A model generated the notes under the pieces. The model ran no database searches and had not been told where the DNA came from. It saw only the letters and a program-made list of their open reading frames with translations. A stretch of DNA of 64,000 bases from Actinomyces weissii (GTDB taxonomy: Bacteria > Actinomycetota > Actinomycetes > Actinomycetales > Actinomycetaceae). The DNA lies in the NCBI RefSeq assembly GCF_016598775.1, contig NZ_CP066802.1:1674001-1738000 (forward strand), written 5' to 3'. This document shows, piece after piece, positions 8,909-16,687 of this stretch (position 1 is the first letter of the stretch; every line of letters begins with the position of its first letter). The translations under genes were made by a program, and so were the position numbers.

Positions 8909-9751
8909 ATGAGTACCTCCGCCACCCCCGCCGCCCCCGCTAGCGCCACCAGAGACCGCGCCCACGCCGTCGTCTCCCCCAGACGCCGCCCCCGGCCCTG
9001 GGTGTACACGCGCACGGACACGCTGAACACGCTGCTCCGCCCGGACATGCTGTTCTTCACCGTCGTCATGCCGCTGGGCATGTACCTGTTCTGGGGCGCC
9101 CTCCAGGACTACTCAGACTATGACGCCGGGCGCGGCAACGTCGCCGCCGCCACCATGATCAACATGTCCACCTTCTCGGTGGGGATCGCCGCCACCTGCA
9201 CCGCCGCCGGGGCCGCCGTGGAGCAGGCCACCGGCTGGGGCCGCCAGATCGCCCTGACCGCCGGGGGGCTGCGCAGCTACACAGTCACCAAGCTGCTGAC
9301 CGCCCTGCTCGTCTCTGTCTGCCCGGTCACGGTGATCTTCGTGGCCGGTGCGCTCACCGGCGCCAAGATGGACACGCCCCTGGTGTGGGCCGCCAGCTAC
9401 CTGCTGAGCCTGCTTGTGGCGGTGCCCTTCGCCTGCTACGGGCTGGCCGTAGGCATGTGGGTGCCGGCCCAGGCCGCCGTCGGTATCGCGGGCGCCTCCA
9501 TCAGCATCTACGCCTTCCTGGGCAACCTGTTCATGCCCCTGGACGGCGGGCTGCTCACCTTCGCCCGCTACACCCCCATGTACGGGGCCGGGAGCCTGGC
9601 CACGCGCGCCCTGCAGGGCGACCTCGTGGCCACCATGACCGGTGTCATCCACGAGTCCCTGTGGGTGCCGGTGGCTAACATCAGCGTGTGGACCCTCGTC
9701 TTTGCCCTCGTCTGCCTGGCTGCCCGCAGGCGCGCGACGGCGCGGCGCTGA
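8909..9751 (+). CDS. ABC-2 type permease
   Basis: Membrane subunit (280 aa) paired with the ATPase ending at 8759. After about 30 basic residues there are six hydrophobic segments: MLFFTVVMPLGMYLFWG; the segment around ATMINMSTFSVGIAATC; LLTALLVSVCPVTVIFVAGA; VWAASYLLSLLVAVPFACYG; AAVGIAGASISIYAFLGNLF; and VWTLVFALVCLAARR. The motif FLGNLFMPLDGG...YTPMYGAG is characteristic of the multidrug ABC-2 family. The ATG follows CCAGGAGCCCC. The 149-nt gap from the ATPase holds no evident gene. Confidence 0.87.
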   Translation: MSTSATPAAPASATRDRAHAVVSPRRRPRPWVYTRTDTLNTLLRPDMLFFTVVMPLGMYLFWGALQDYSDYDAGRGNVAAATMINMSTFSVGIAATCTAAGAAVEQATGWGRQIALTAGGLRSYTVTKLLTALLVSVCPVTVIFVAGALTGAKMDTPLVWAASYLLSLLVAVPFACYGLAVGMWVPAQAAVGIAGASISIYAFLGNLFMPLDGGLLTFARYTPMYGAGSLATRALQGDLVATMTGVIHESLWVPVANISVWTLVFALVCLAARRRATARR

Positions 9752-9767
9752 GACTAGGCAGGGCAGC

Positions 9768-10901
9768 GTGACGCTCGTGCAGGCCCCGGCGGGGCCGGGC
9801 GGCCCCTGGTACCAGCGCATCGACTGGCTGAACGCCTTCTGGGTGGTGCTGCTGGTGCTGCCAGCCGCCAACGTGCTGCGCTCCACCGAGCTGCCTGCGG
9901 CCTTGCGGGCAGCCGCCCTCCTGGGCCTGCTCTGCTTCGCGGCAGCGGACGTGTGGGCCGTCTCCACCCTGCACCCCTGGCAGCAGCTGCCCGCGGACGC
10001 CACCTTGCGCCAGCAGCTGCGTCCGGTAGCGGGCAGGCTGGCTCTGCTGGCGGCGCTGTCCCTGCCTAGCGCTCCGGTCCTCGGCTGGTACCAGGTCTTC
10101 CTCCTTCCCTACCTGGTGGCGCTGCTGCTCTTCGCCACGCCTGCGCGCACCGGGGTGAGCCTGACCGTCGCCGCCTGTGCGCTGATGGTGACGGCGACCG
10201 CTCTGCTCGCCCCGCCCGGGCAGGTCTGGATGTCGCTGGGCTGCGCCAGCTCCTGCGCCTTCATTGTCGTGGGGCGCCTCGCGGCCGAGCTGTCTGAGCG
10301 GCGCCTGGCCCGGGAGGCTGAGCGGTTGGCCACCACCCAGCGGGCGGAGATCAGCCGGGACGTGCACGACATCCTGGGGCACACCCTGACCGTGCCGACC
10401 CTCAAGGCGGAGGTGGCCCAGCGCCTGGTACGGCGCGACCCGCAGCGGGCTGAGGCCGAGCTGGCCCAGATCATCGAGCTGTCCCGCTCGGCGCTGACGG
10501 ACGTGCGCGCCACCGTCTCACGCCTGCGCACCCCCGACCTGGGCAGCCAGATCAAGGCCTCCTGCACAGCCTTTACCGCCGCCGGGCTAGAGGCCACCGT
10601 CCAGGGCACGGCCACGGGCGTCCCCGCGGAGCAGCGGCCCTTGCTGGCCTGGGCGCTACGTGAGGCCACCACCAACGTGATCCGGCACGCGCAGGCCCAG
10701 CACGTGCAGGTGGTGCTGGCCCCCGGGCTGCTGCAGGTGGTGGACGACGGCGTCGGCCTGCCGCCACAGACCGGGCAGGCTCCGGGCAACGGCTTGCGCG
10801 GCCTGCGGGAGCGGATTCAGGGCACCGGGGGCGAGCTGCGGCTGAGCAGCCCCGCCCCCGGGACCCCGCGGCCCGGAACCTGCCTGGAGGTGCGCCTGTG
10901 A
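9768..10901 (+). CDS. Two-component sensor histidine kinase (DesK/NarL-partner class)
   Basis: 377-aa membrane kinase. Four to five hydrophobic segments occupy the first 170 residues (e.g. FWVVLLVLPAANVL, ALLGLLCFAAADVWAV, VFLLPYLVALLLFA, SLTVAACALMVTATALL). HisKA_3 contains DVHDILGHTLTV with the phosphorylated His. The HATPase shows N box LREATTNVIRHA, G1 VVDDGVGLP and G2 NGLRGLRERI. The GTG start at 9768, 16 nt after the permease stop, is chosen because the upstream frame merely overlaps the permease. It shares a GTGA overlap with the response regulator. It probably senses membrane-active compounds handled by the adjacent ABC pump. Confidence 0.9.
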   Translation: MTLVQAPAGPGGPWYQRIDWLNAFWVVLLVLPAANVLRSTELPAALRAAALLGLLCFAAADVWAVSTLHPWQQLPADATLRQQLRPVAGRLALLAALSLPSAPVLGWYQVFLLPYLVALLLFATPARTGVSLTVAACALMVTATALLAPPGQVWMSLGCASSCAFIVVGRLAAELSERRLAREAERLATTQRAEISRDVHDILGHTLTVPTLKAEVAQRLVRRDPQRAEAELAQIIELSRSALTDVRATVSRLRTPDLGSQIKASCTAFTAAGLEATVQGTATGVPAEQRPLLAWALREATTNVIRHAQAQHVQVVLAPGLLQVVDDGVGLPPQTGQAPGNGLRGLRERIQGTGGELRLSSPAPGTPRPGTCLEVRL

Positions 10902-11533
10902 ACCCGGGTGCTCCCGGCGCGGGCGAGCCGATCCGGCTCCTGATAGCCGACGACCAGACGCTGGTGCGTGGCGCCCTGGCCACCTTGCTGGGGCTGGAGG
11001 CGGACCTGGAGGTCGTCGCCCAGCTGGACAACGGCCAGCAGGTGGTGGAGGCGGTGCGGGAGCACGCCGTCGACGTCGCACTGCTGGACATTGACATGCC
11101 GGTGGTGGACGGGCTGACGGCAGCCTCCCGCCTGCAGGCCTCCGGGCTGCCCTGCCGGAGCCTGATCGTGACGACCTTCGGGCGGCCCGGCTACCTGTCG
11201 CGGGCGCTGGAGGCCGGGGGGGCGGGCTTCGTGGTCAAGGACACCCCGCCCGAGGCGCTGGCGGCAGCCATCCGCACGGTGCACGCCGGGGGGCGGGTGA
11301 TCGACCCGACCCTCGCCCAGGAGTCCGTGATCCTGGGCCCCAACCCGCTGACGGCCCGGGAGCAGGAGGTGCTGCGGGCCGCCGTCGACGGGGCGGACGT
11401 GCGCGAGATAGCCCAGGTGCTGCACCTGGGCGAGGGCACGGTACGCAACTACCTGTCCAGCGCGATCACCAAGACCCACGCCCGCAACCGCACCGAGGCG
11501 GCGCGCACCGCCGAGTCCAACGGCTGGCTCTGA
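10898..11533 (+). CDS. Response regulator, NarL/DesR class
   Basis: 211-aa DNA-binding regulator. The receiver domain has the acidic pocket IADDQTLV, phosphoacceptor D in ALLDIDMPVVDG, Thr in LIVTTFGRPGYL and Lys in GFVVKDTPPE. The C-terminal LuxR-type helix-turn-helix is NPLTAREQEVLRAAVDGADV followed by LGEGTVRNYLSSAITKTHAR. The GTG start overlaps the kinase stop by 4 nt. It probably activates the upstream ABC genes in response to the kinase. Confidence 0.93.
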   Translation: MNPGAPGAGEPIRLLIADDQTLVRGALATLLGLEADLEVVAQLDNGQQVVEAVREHAVDVALLDIDMPVVDGLTAASRLQASGLPCRSLIVTTFGRPGYLSRALEAGGAGFVVKDTPPEALAAAIRTVHAGGRVIDPTLAQESVILGPNPLTAREQEVLRAAVDGADVREIAQVLHLGEGTVRNYLSSAITKTHARNRTEAARTAESNGWL

Positions 11534-11547
11534 GGCGTCTGCGGCGC

Positions 11548-11582
11548 AGGCCCGGGGGCTCAGGCCTGACAGGCTCGGGCCT
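11548..11582. terminator. Possible bidirectional terminator
   Basis: Between the convergent response regulator and symporter genes, AGGCCCG (11548-11554) pairs with CGGGCCT (11576-11582) and the loop contains the palindrome TCAGGCCTGA. No U tract is present, so function is uncertain. A 17-nt direct repeat follows it to about 11605. Confidence 0.35.
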
Positions 11583-11591
11583 CGTCCAGGC

Positions 11592-13127
11592 TCAGGCCTC
11601 GTCCAGGGTGGCCACGCGCTGGGCCGCGCGCTCGGCGGTCCACACGTCGCCGTCCAGGTCGCCGGGCAGCAAGGGGTTGCCTGCGGCCACGAAGGCGGGC
11701 TCGGCCACGCCCTGCGCCCGCTGCTGGTCGTAGTCCCGCAAGGTGCCCAGCACCCAGCGGGTCAGCCACAGCACGGCCACCAGGTTCAGGATCGTCATCA
11801 GGGCCAGGGCCACGTCCGCCATCACCCAGGCCAGGCTCAGCTCCACGACGGCGCCCAGGCCCGTGGCCGCCGTCATCGCCAGGCGCAGCGCCAGGCTGGA
11901 GACCCGGCGGCCCCCCAGGTAGGAGACGTTGACCTCCGCGAAGGTGGAGTAGCCCAGCACCGAGGAGTAGGCGAAGGTCAGCACCACGAAGCTCATGAAC
12001 CAGATGACCCACTGCCCGGGCAGGGCGTCAGCCAGGGCGTGCTGGACCAGGGTGGTCTCCGCCCAGGCGGGCTCGACCCCGGGGGTGTAGACCTCCTTGG
12101 AGGCCAGCAGGATGGTCAGGCCGGTGGCGGTGCAGATCACGATGGTGTCGATGAAGACCCCCAGCGCCTGGATCAGGCCCTGGGTGACCGGGTGGGCGAC
12201 GTCGGCGGTGGCGGCGCCGTTGGGAGAGGAGCCCTGACCGGCCTCGTTGGAGAACAGGCCGCGCTTGGTGCCGTTGAGGAAGGTGGCGAACAGCCCGCCA
12301 CCGGTGCCCGCCAGGCCCGCCTTGAGGTGGAAGGCGCCCGCGACGACGTCGGCCAGCACCCCCGGCACCCGCGGCAGGGACACGATGATGACGAAGGCCA
12401 CCACCAGCAGGTAGGCCAGGGCCATCAGCGGTACCAGCCACTCGGTCACACGCGCCACCACGCGCATCCCCGTCAGCAGGATCGGGGCGGTGACCAGCAT
12501 GAGGAGCACAGCGGTGAGGGCCACCGGGACGCCGTGGGCCTCCTGGAGGGTCAGGGAGATGGTGTTGGACTGGACCATCGGGAAGATCAGGCCGTAGGAG
12601 AACACCAGCATGACGGCGAAGACCACGCCCATGCCGCGCCCCAGCCAACCGTGCCCGATACCGCGCTGCATGTAGTAGGCCGGGCCGCCCCTAAAGATGC
12701 CGTCGGCGGCGCGGACCTTGAAGACCTGCGCCAGGCTGGACTCGGCGAAGGAGGTGGCCATGCCCAGGAAGGCCACCACCCACATCCAGAACAGGGCGCC
12801 CGGACCGCCCAGGGTCACGGCCAGGGCGACCCCGGCGATGTTTCCGGTGCCTACGCGACCGCCCAGGCCGATCACGAAGGCCTGGAAGGATGACAGGGAG
12901 CCACGCTGGTGGCGGGAGCGCCGCACCAGGTGGACGGCACGGGTGAAGAGCCGCAGCTGCACGAAGCGTGTGGCCACGGTGAGCATGGCCCCGGTTCCCA
13001 GGAGCACCCAGATGAGGATGTTGCCGGAGACGAAGCCCTCCAGGCTCGCCAGGACGTCTACCAGCGAGGTGGGTTCAGTGCTCTGGGCGGCCAGAGCGGT
13101 CGGTGCTGCTTGCACGGTCGTGTCCAT
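11592..13127 (-). CDS. Alanine/glycine:cation symporter (AGCS family)
   Basis: 511-aa secondary transporter of the AGCS family (AlsT/DagA type), importing alanine or glycine with Na+ or H+. The family signature GLGGRVGTGNIAGVALAVTL lies near residue 90, with about ten hydrophobic helices. Typical loops include GGPAYYMQRG and KRGLFSNEAGQGSSPNGAAT. The AGCS motif normally reads GxGNIxG after helix 2, which matches. The ATG has no clear ribosome site upstream. It is convergent with the regulator at 11533. An array of 22-nt repeats begins 97 nt upstream of its start. Confidence 0.92.
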   Translation of the reverse strand: MDTTVQAAPTALAAQSTEPTSLVDVLASLEGFVSGNILIWVLLGTGAMLTVATRFVQLRLFTRAVHLVRRSRHQRGSLSSFQAFVIGLGGRVGTGNIAGVALAVTLGGPGALFWMWVVAFLGMATSFAESSLAQVFKVRAADGIFRGGPAYYMQRGIGHGWLGRGMGVVFAVMLVFSYGLIFPMVQSNTISLTLQEAHGVPVALTAVLLMLVTAPILLTGMRVVARVTEWLVPLMALAYLLVVAFVIIVSLPRVPGVLADVVAGAFHLKAGLAGTGGGLFATFLNGTKRGLFSNEAGQGSSPNGAATADVAHPVTQGLIQALGVFIDTIVICTATGLTILLASKEVYTPGVEPAWAETTLVQHALADALPGQWVIWFMSFVVLTFAYSSVLGYSTFAEVNVSYLGGRRVSSLALRLAMTAATGLGAVVELSLAWVMADVALALMTILNLVAVLWLTRWVLGTLRDYDQQRAQGVAEPAFVAAGNPLLPGDLDGDVWTAERAAQRVATLDEA

Positions 13128-13223
13128 CCGTTGGGGAGCGGGAGTTCAGCCGGAGGCTACAACATACAGGGAGGTGAATACTTTTCCGTTCACCAGCCGG
13201 CCCCCACCCCCACCCCGCCCTTC

Positions 13224-13318
13224 TCTCGCGAGACCGGGACATCGGTACCGCGAGACCGGGACATATGGACCACGAGACCGGGACATATGGACCACGAGAC
13301 CGGTAAGGGCTACCTAAG
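13224..13318 (+). repeat. 22-nt repeat array A capped by DtxR-like dyad
   Basis: Three full 22-nt units starting [GA]CGAGACCGGGACAT at 13228, 13250 and 13272, then a truncated unit at 13294-13308 that ends in CCGGTAAGG. The array begins with the palindrome TCTCGCGAGA (13224-13233). The cap continues as CGGTAAGGGCTACCTAA (13301-13317), which agrees with the DtxR/IdeR half-site pattern AGGTWAG..WACCTWA at 14 of 17 positions. Same layout as arrays at 14599-14715 and 62894-62940. No spacers, so not CRISPR. Confidence 0.85.
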
Positions 13319-13319
13319 C

Positions 13320-13328
13320 TGTGGATAA
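13320..13328 (-). promoter_or_regulatory. Perfect DnaA-box sequence
   Basis: TGTGGATAA, the reverse complement of the consensus DnaA box TTATCCACA, lies 2 nt beyond the cap of repeat array A. A single copy could be chance, but its position next to a phased 22-nt array is notable. No A+T-rich unwinding element is present. Confidence 0.4.
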
Positions 13329-13463
13329 ATGGGGGCTGATCGTCAGGCAGCGACGGACGCCGGGCCCTGCCCGCTAGAGCCTTTCAAGCACCACCCCGCG
13401 CCTGCCCAGCGGCAGGGACCGCCTGGTCGTGGATCAAGGAGCCAGCACAGGCTCCAGCACTGG

Positions 13464-14594
13464 TTAAAGCACTGGTTCCAGCAAGGCGGTCAGGTCCTCA
13501 GCCGGGTCGCGGAGGTAGGTCACCGGCCCGGCCTCCACGCCAGGCACGGCCAGAAACTCCCGGGCACCGGTGGTGGCCAGACGCAGGATCTCGACGTCGG
13601 CCAGGCCCGCCCTCCGCCAGGCCAGGAGCTCGGCGGGCAGGCAGTCATGCGGCAGCGAGCCCCCGGCGTCGGAGCCGGGAAGGAGCCGGACCCCAGCGTC
13701 GTGCATGGCGGCGACCTGCGCCTCGTGAGCCGCGTGCAGGGACGTGACCGTGGCCGCGTAGCGCGGGTACCTGCCCCCAGCCTGCGCGGCGAAGGAGGGG
13801 AAGCGGTCGACCTGCAGGAAGGTGGGCGTCACCGCGATGCCGCGGGCGGCGATCTCGGCGATCTCGTCAGGGCCAGCGCCGGTGGCGTGCTCCAGGCAGT
13901 CGACTCCCGCCTCGATCAGCGGCCCCAGCGCAGCCCGGCTGAAGGTGTGGGCGGTGACGCGGGCGCCGGCCTCGTGGGCGGCAGCCACCGCCTCGGCCAG
14001 GACCGGCGCGGGCCACAGGGGCGCGATATCGGCGTCGACCCCCTGGGAGCGGTCGATCCAGTCGGCGACGATCTTGACCCAGCCGTCCCCGCACGCGGCC
14101 TGGCGGGCCACCGCCTCGGGGAGCTGGTCCGGGGAGGCGAGCTCCTCGGCGAAGCCAAGCAGGTAGCGCTTGGGGCGGGCCAGGTGGCGCCCGGCGCGGA
14201 TGATGCGTGGTAGCGGCGGCGCGCAGCCAGCACCTTTACCGCGGTCCCACCCGACGGCGTCGGCACCGCCTGTGCCGCGGTCCCACCCGACGGCGTCGGC
14301 ACCGCCTGCGCCACGGTCCCACCCGACGGCGTCGGCACCGCTTGCGCCAAGCTCAGCCGCAGCCACCTGTCCGGGGTCCTCCAGCCAATGTGTGTCCGTA
14401 GGCGCCCCGCAGTCACGGATGAGCCCGATACCCGCCCGCGCGGCGGCTCGTGCCTGAGCCAGGGCGGTCGGCCGGTTGACGGCGCCGCCGGGCCCCAGAC
14501 CGATGTGGCAGTGGACGTCTACCAGCCCACCGGGGATGGTGTAGCCCTCCCCGGCTCGTCTGGTCAGCGGCGCCTGCCCCGGCTCCACACTCAC
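13464..14594 (-). CDS. Amidohydrolase family protein (imidazolonepropionase/prolidase-like)
   Basis: Metal-dependent hydrolase of the amidohydrolase superfamily, 376 aa from the chosen GTG. It shows the beta-1 motif GLVDVHCHIG (H28, H30), the lysine in DGWVKIVADW, H in VTAHTFS, H in CLEHATG and the metal-binding Asp in LLPGSDAGG. The substrate is not evident; cyclic amides or dipeptides are typical. A 12-residue sequence GADAVGWDRG-x-G is repeated three times, encoded by 36-nt repeats at 14241-14348, in the loop after the first His motif. The reading frame stays open upstream through repeat array B, but that part would translate the repeats, so the start is placed at 14594 (or the GTG two codons later). 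No good ribosome site is seen. It lies 144 nt after ffh on the same strand. Confidence 0.8.
   Translation of the reverse strand: MSVEPGQAPLTRRAGEGYTIPGGLVDVHCHIGLGPGGAVNRPTALAQARAAARAGIGLIRDCGAPTDTHWLEDPGQVAAAELGASGADAVGWDRGAGGADAVGWDRGTGGADAVGWDRGKGAGCAPPLPRIIRAGRHLARPKRYLLGFAEELASPDQLPEAVARQAACGDGWVKIVADWIDRSQGVDADIAPLWPAPVLAEAVAAAHEAGARVTAHTFSRAALGPLIEAGVDCLEHATGAGPDEIAEIAARGIAVTPTFLQVDRFPSFAAQAGGRYPRYAATVTSLHAAHEAQVAAMHDAGVRLLPGSDAGGSLPHDCLPAELLAWRRAGLADVEILRLATTGAREFLAVPGVEAGPVTYLRDPAEDLTALLEPVL
14241..14348 (-). repeat. 36-nt tandem repeat inside the amidohydrolase gene
   Basis: Three near-identical 36-nt units (14241-14276, 14277-14312, 14313-14348), differing at only a few bases, encode three copies of a 12-residue Gly/Asp/Trp peptide. 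Being a multiple of three, unit gain or loss keeps the frame. It is a probable length-variable tract. Confidence 0.9.
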
Positions 14595-14598
14595 GCTA

Positions 14599-14715
14599 GT
14601 AAGGCGACCCTTACCGGTCTCGCGGTACATATGTCCCGGTCTCGCGGTGCATATGTCCCGGTCTCGCGGTACATATGTCCCGGTCTCGCGGTACATATGT
14701 CCCGGTCTCGCGAGA
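14599..14715 (-). repeat. 22-nt repeat array B capped by GTAAGG-N4-CCTTAC
   Basis: Read on the minus strand: palindrome TCTCGCGAGA (14706-14715), four full 22-nt units (14690-14711, 14668-14689, 14646-14667, 14624-14645), then the truncated unit 14609-14623 ending CCGGTAAGG. The cap forms the perfect dyad GTAAGG-N4-CCTTAC (14599-14614), DtxR/IdeR-box-like, ending 5 nt before the amidohydrolase start at 14594. It lies between ffh (23 nt after its stop) and the amidohydrolase, so it may be the latter's promoter/operator. Confidence 0.87.
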
Positions 14716-14738
14716 ACGGCGGGGCGGGCGGCATGAGG

Positions 14739-16397
14739 TCACAGGCCTAGGTGCCGGCGCAGGTCCTCGGGCAGGGCCGCCATCGCGTCAGCCATCGCCG
14801 CCCCGTCGTCAGCCGGGGCCCCCTGGCCGGGCATGATGCCGTAGCCCCCGGGAGCGGCCTGCGCCCCCAGCCCAAAGGCCGAGCCCGCTGCCTGCTGCGG
14901 CTGGGCCTCCACCGGGGCAGCACCCCCCTCGCGAGCGGCCCGCGCCTGGGCTGCCGCCTTGGCCGGGTTTCCGGAGCGCCCCTTCTTACCGCCCGTCTTC
15001 TTCTTGGACTTACTGGACCTGGGGGCCTGCCGGGCCTTGGCGTGCTTGCCCATGGCGGGCAGGGAGCCCATGCCGGTCATGCCTCCCATGCCCAGGTTGC
15101 CGGAGGCCATGGCCTCCATCATCTTCTTGGCCTGCGCGAAGCGCTCCACCAGCTCGTTGACCGCCTGCACGCTGGTGCCCGAGCCCTTGGCGATACGGGC
15201 GCGGCGCGAGCCGTTGAGGATCGACAGGTCGCGGCGCTCGGCGGGCGTCATGGAGCAGACGATCGCCTCCACCCGGTCCACCTCGCGCTCGTCGAAGGCG
15301 TCCAGAGCCTCCCGCATCTGCCCCATGCCGGGCATCATGCCCAGGAGCTTCTTCATGGAGCCCATCTTGCGGATCTGGCGCAGCTGGTTCAGGAAGTCGT
15401 CCAGGGTGAAGGTGCCTGAGGCGAGCTTGGCGGCGGCGTCCTCCGCCTCCTTGTCGTCAAAGGCCTTCTGCGCCTGCTCGATCAGCGTGAGCAGGTCACC
15501 CATGTCCAGGATGCGCGAGGCCATGCGGTCGGCGTGGAAGCGCTCAAAGTCCTTGAGCCCCTCACCGGTGGAGGAGAAGAGCACGGGCGCGCCGGTGACC
15601 CCCCGCACCGAGAGGGCGGCACCACCGCGGGCGTCGCCGTCGAGCTTGGAGAGCACCACGCCGGTGAAGCCCACGCCGTCACGGAAGGCCACGGAGGTGT
15701 TGACGGCGTCCTGCCCCACCATGGCGTCCAGCACGAACAGGATCTCGTGGGGACGGACGGCGTCGCGGATGCGCACGGCTTGGTCCATCATCTCGGCGTC
15801 CACGCCCAGGCGCCCGGCGGTGTCCACGATCACGACGTCGTAGGCGGCGGTGCGCGCCCGCTCCACGCCGGTGCGGGCCACCTGCACCGGGTCGCCGACG
15901 CCGTTGCCGGGCTCGGGGGCCCAGATATCCACCCCGGCGCGCTCAGCGACCACCCCCAGCTGGGTGACGGCGTTGGGGCGCTGCAGGTCGGAGGCGACCA
16001 GCAGCACCCGCTTGCCCTCGCCCTTGAGCCAGCAGCCCAGCTTCCCGGCCAGGGTGGTCTTGCCCGCGCCCTGCAGACCGGCCAGCATGATGACGGTGGG
16101 GCCGCGGTCCGCCCAGTTGAGCTCGCGCGTGGCCCCGCCCAGGACCTCCACCAGCTCGTCGTTGACGATCTTGACGACCTGCTGGCCCGGGTTCAGGGCC
16201 TTGGAGCGCACCGCGTCCTTGGCCTTCTCCCGCACCGCGGCGGTGAAGGAGCGCACCACCGGCAGGGCCACGTCAGCCTCCAGCAGGGCACGACGGATCT
16301 CCGTGACCGTGGAGTCGATGTCGGCCTCGGTCAGGCGGCCCTTGCCGCGCAGGGCGCTGAACGAGGCGGTTAGACGGTCGGAGAGGTTGCCGAACAC
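14739..16397 (-). CDS. ffh: Signal recognition particle protein Ffh (SRP54)
   Basis: GTPase subunit of the signal recognition particle; it binds signal sequences on nascent chains and docks with FtsY. The N domain starts MFGNLSDRLTASFSALRGKG. The G domain shows GLQGAGKTT (107-115), DTAGR, and SKLDGDARGGAALS. The M domain from about 300 contains FNQLRQIRKMGSMKKLLGM-like residues and a basic RRARIAKGSGTSVQAVNELV segment for 4.5S RNA binding. A roughly 110-residue C-terminal extension rich in Gly/Ala/Lys/Gln exceeds the typical 450-aa length, as is common in actinobacteria. No 4.5S RNA gene is visible in the window. Confidence 0.97.
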   Translation of the reverse strand: MFGNLSDRLTASFSALRGKGRLTEADIDSTVTEIRRALLEADVALPVVRSFTAAVREKAKDAVRSKALNPGQQVVKIVNDELVEVLGGATRELNWADRGPTVIMLAGLQGAGKTTLAGKLGCWLKGEGKRVLLVASDLQRPNAVTQLGVVAERAGVDIWAPEPGNGVGDPVQVARTGVERARTAAYDVVIVDTAGRLGVDAEMMDQAVRIRDAVRPHEILFVLDAMVGQDAVNTSVAFRDGVGFTGVVLSKLDGDARGGAALSVRGVTGAPVLFSSTGEGLKDFERFHADRMASRILDMGDLLTLIEQAQKAFDDKEAEDAAAKLASGTFTLDDFLNQLRQIRKMGSMKKLLGMMPGMGQMREALDAFDEREVDRVEAIVCSMTPAERRDLSILNGSRRARIAKGSGTSVQAVNELVERFAQAKKMMEAMASGNLGMGGMTGMGSLPAMGKHAKARQAPRSSKSKKKTGGKKGRSGNPAKAAAQARAAREGGAAPVEAQPQQAAGSAFGLGAQAAPGGYGIMPGQGAPADDGAAMADAMAALPEDLRRHLGL

Positions 16398-16687
16398 GCG
16401 GGGTCCTTCCTGGGCGCCGGGGGCGCGTTGACTTCGGGTCCCGCCCCAGGAACAGGGCGGGCGGTGCTGCCGCCTAGGATAGCGTTCCGCTCCGCCACCT
16501 AGAGCAGGCGGGTGCCTCTCAACGCTGACGGGTGCCTCCAGAGCACGGGCACGCCGGGCCTCTGCCGTGCGTAGTCCTCGCGGGCCTGCTGGGCTTCCAG
16601 CTCAAGGGCACGCCGGGCGGGTCCCCCTAGGCGGGTGCGCCCGGGACGCGCCTGGCACGCCGGGCACGGACAGTTCCATGCAGGCGC
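16398..16687. other. ffh-ftsY intergenic region
   Basis: 290 nt without a supported gene. It should contain the ffh promoter. Near 16490-16680 the motif GCACGCCGGGC recurs three times (around 16549, 16609 and 16652), a degenerate repeat of unknown role. Confidence 0.4.

Noticed and set aside
14595..14696. Upstream extension of the amidohydrolase through repeat array B
   Set aside because: It would translate the 22-nt repeats as Tyr-Arg-Glu-Thr-Gly type peptides and cover the likely operator; a start after the array is more plausible.
13224..14715. 22-nt repeats as a CRISPR array
   Set aside because: Units are contiguous with no spacers, and no cas genes are nearby.
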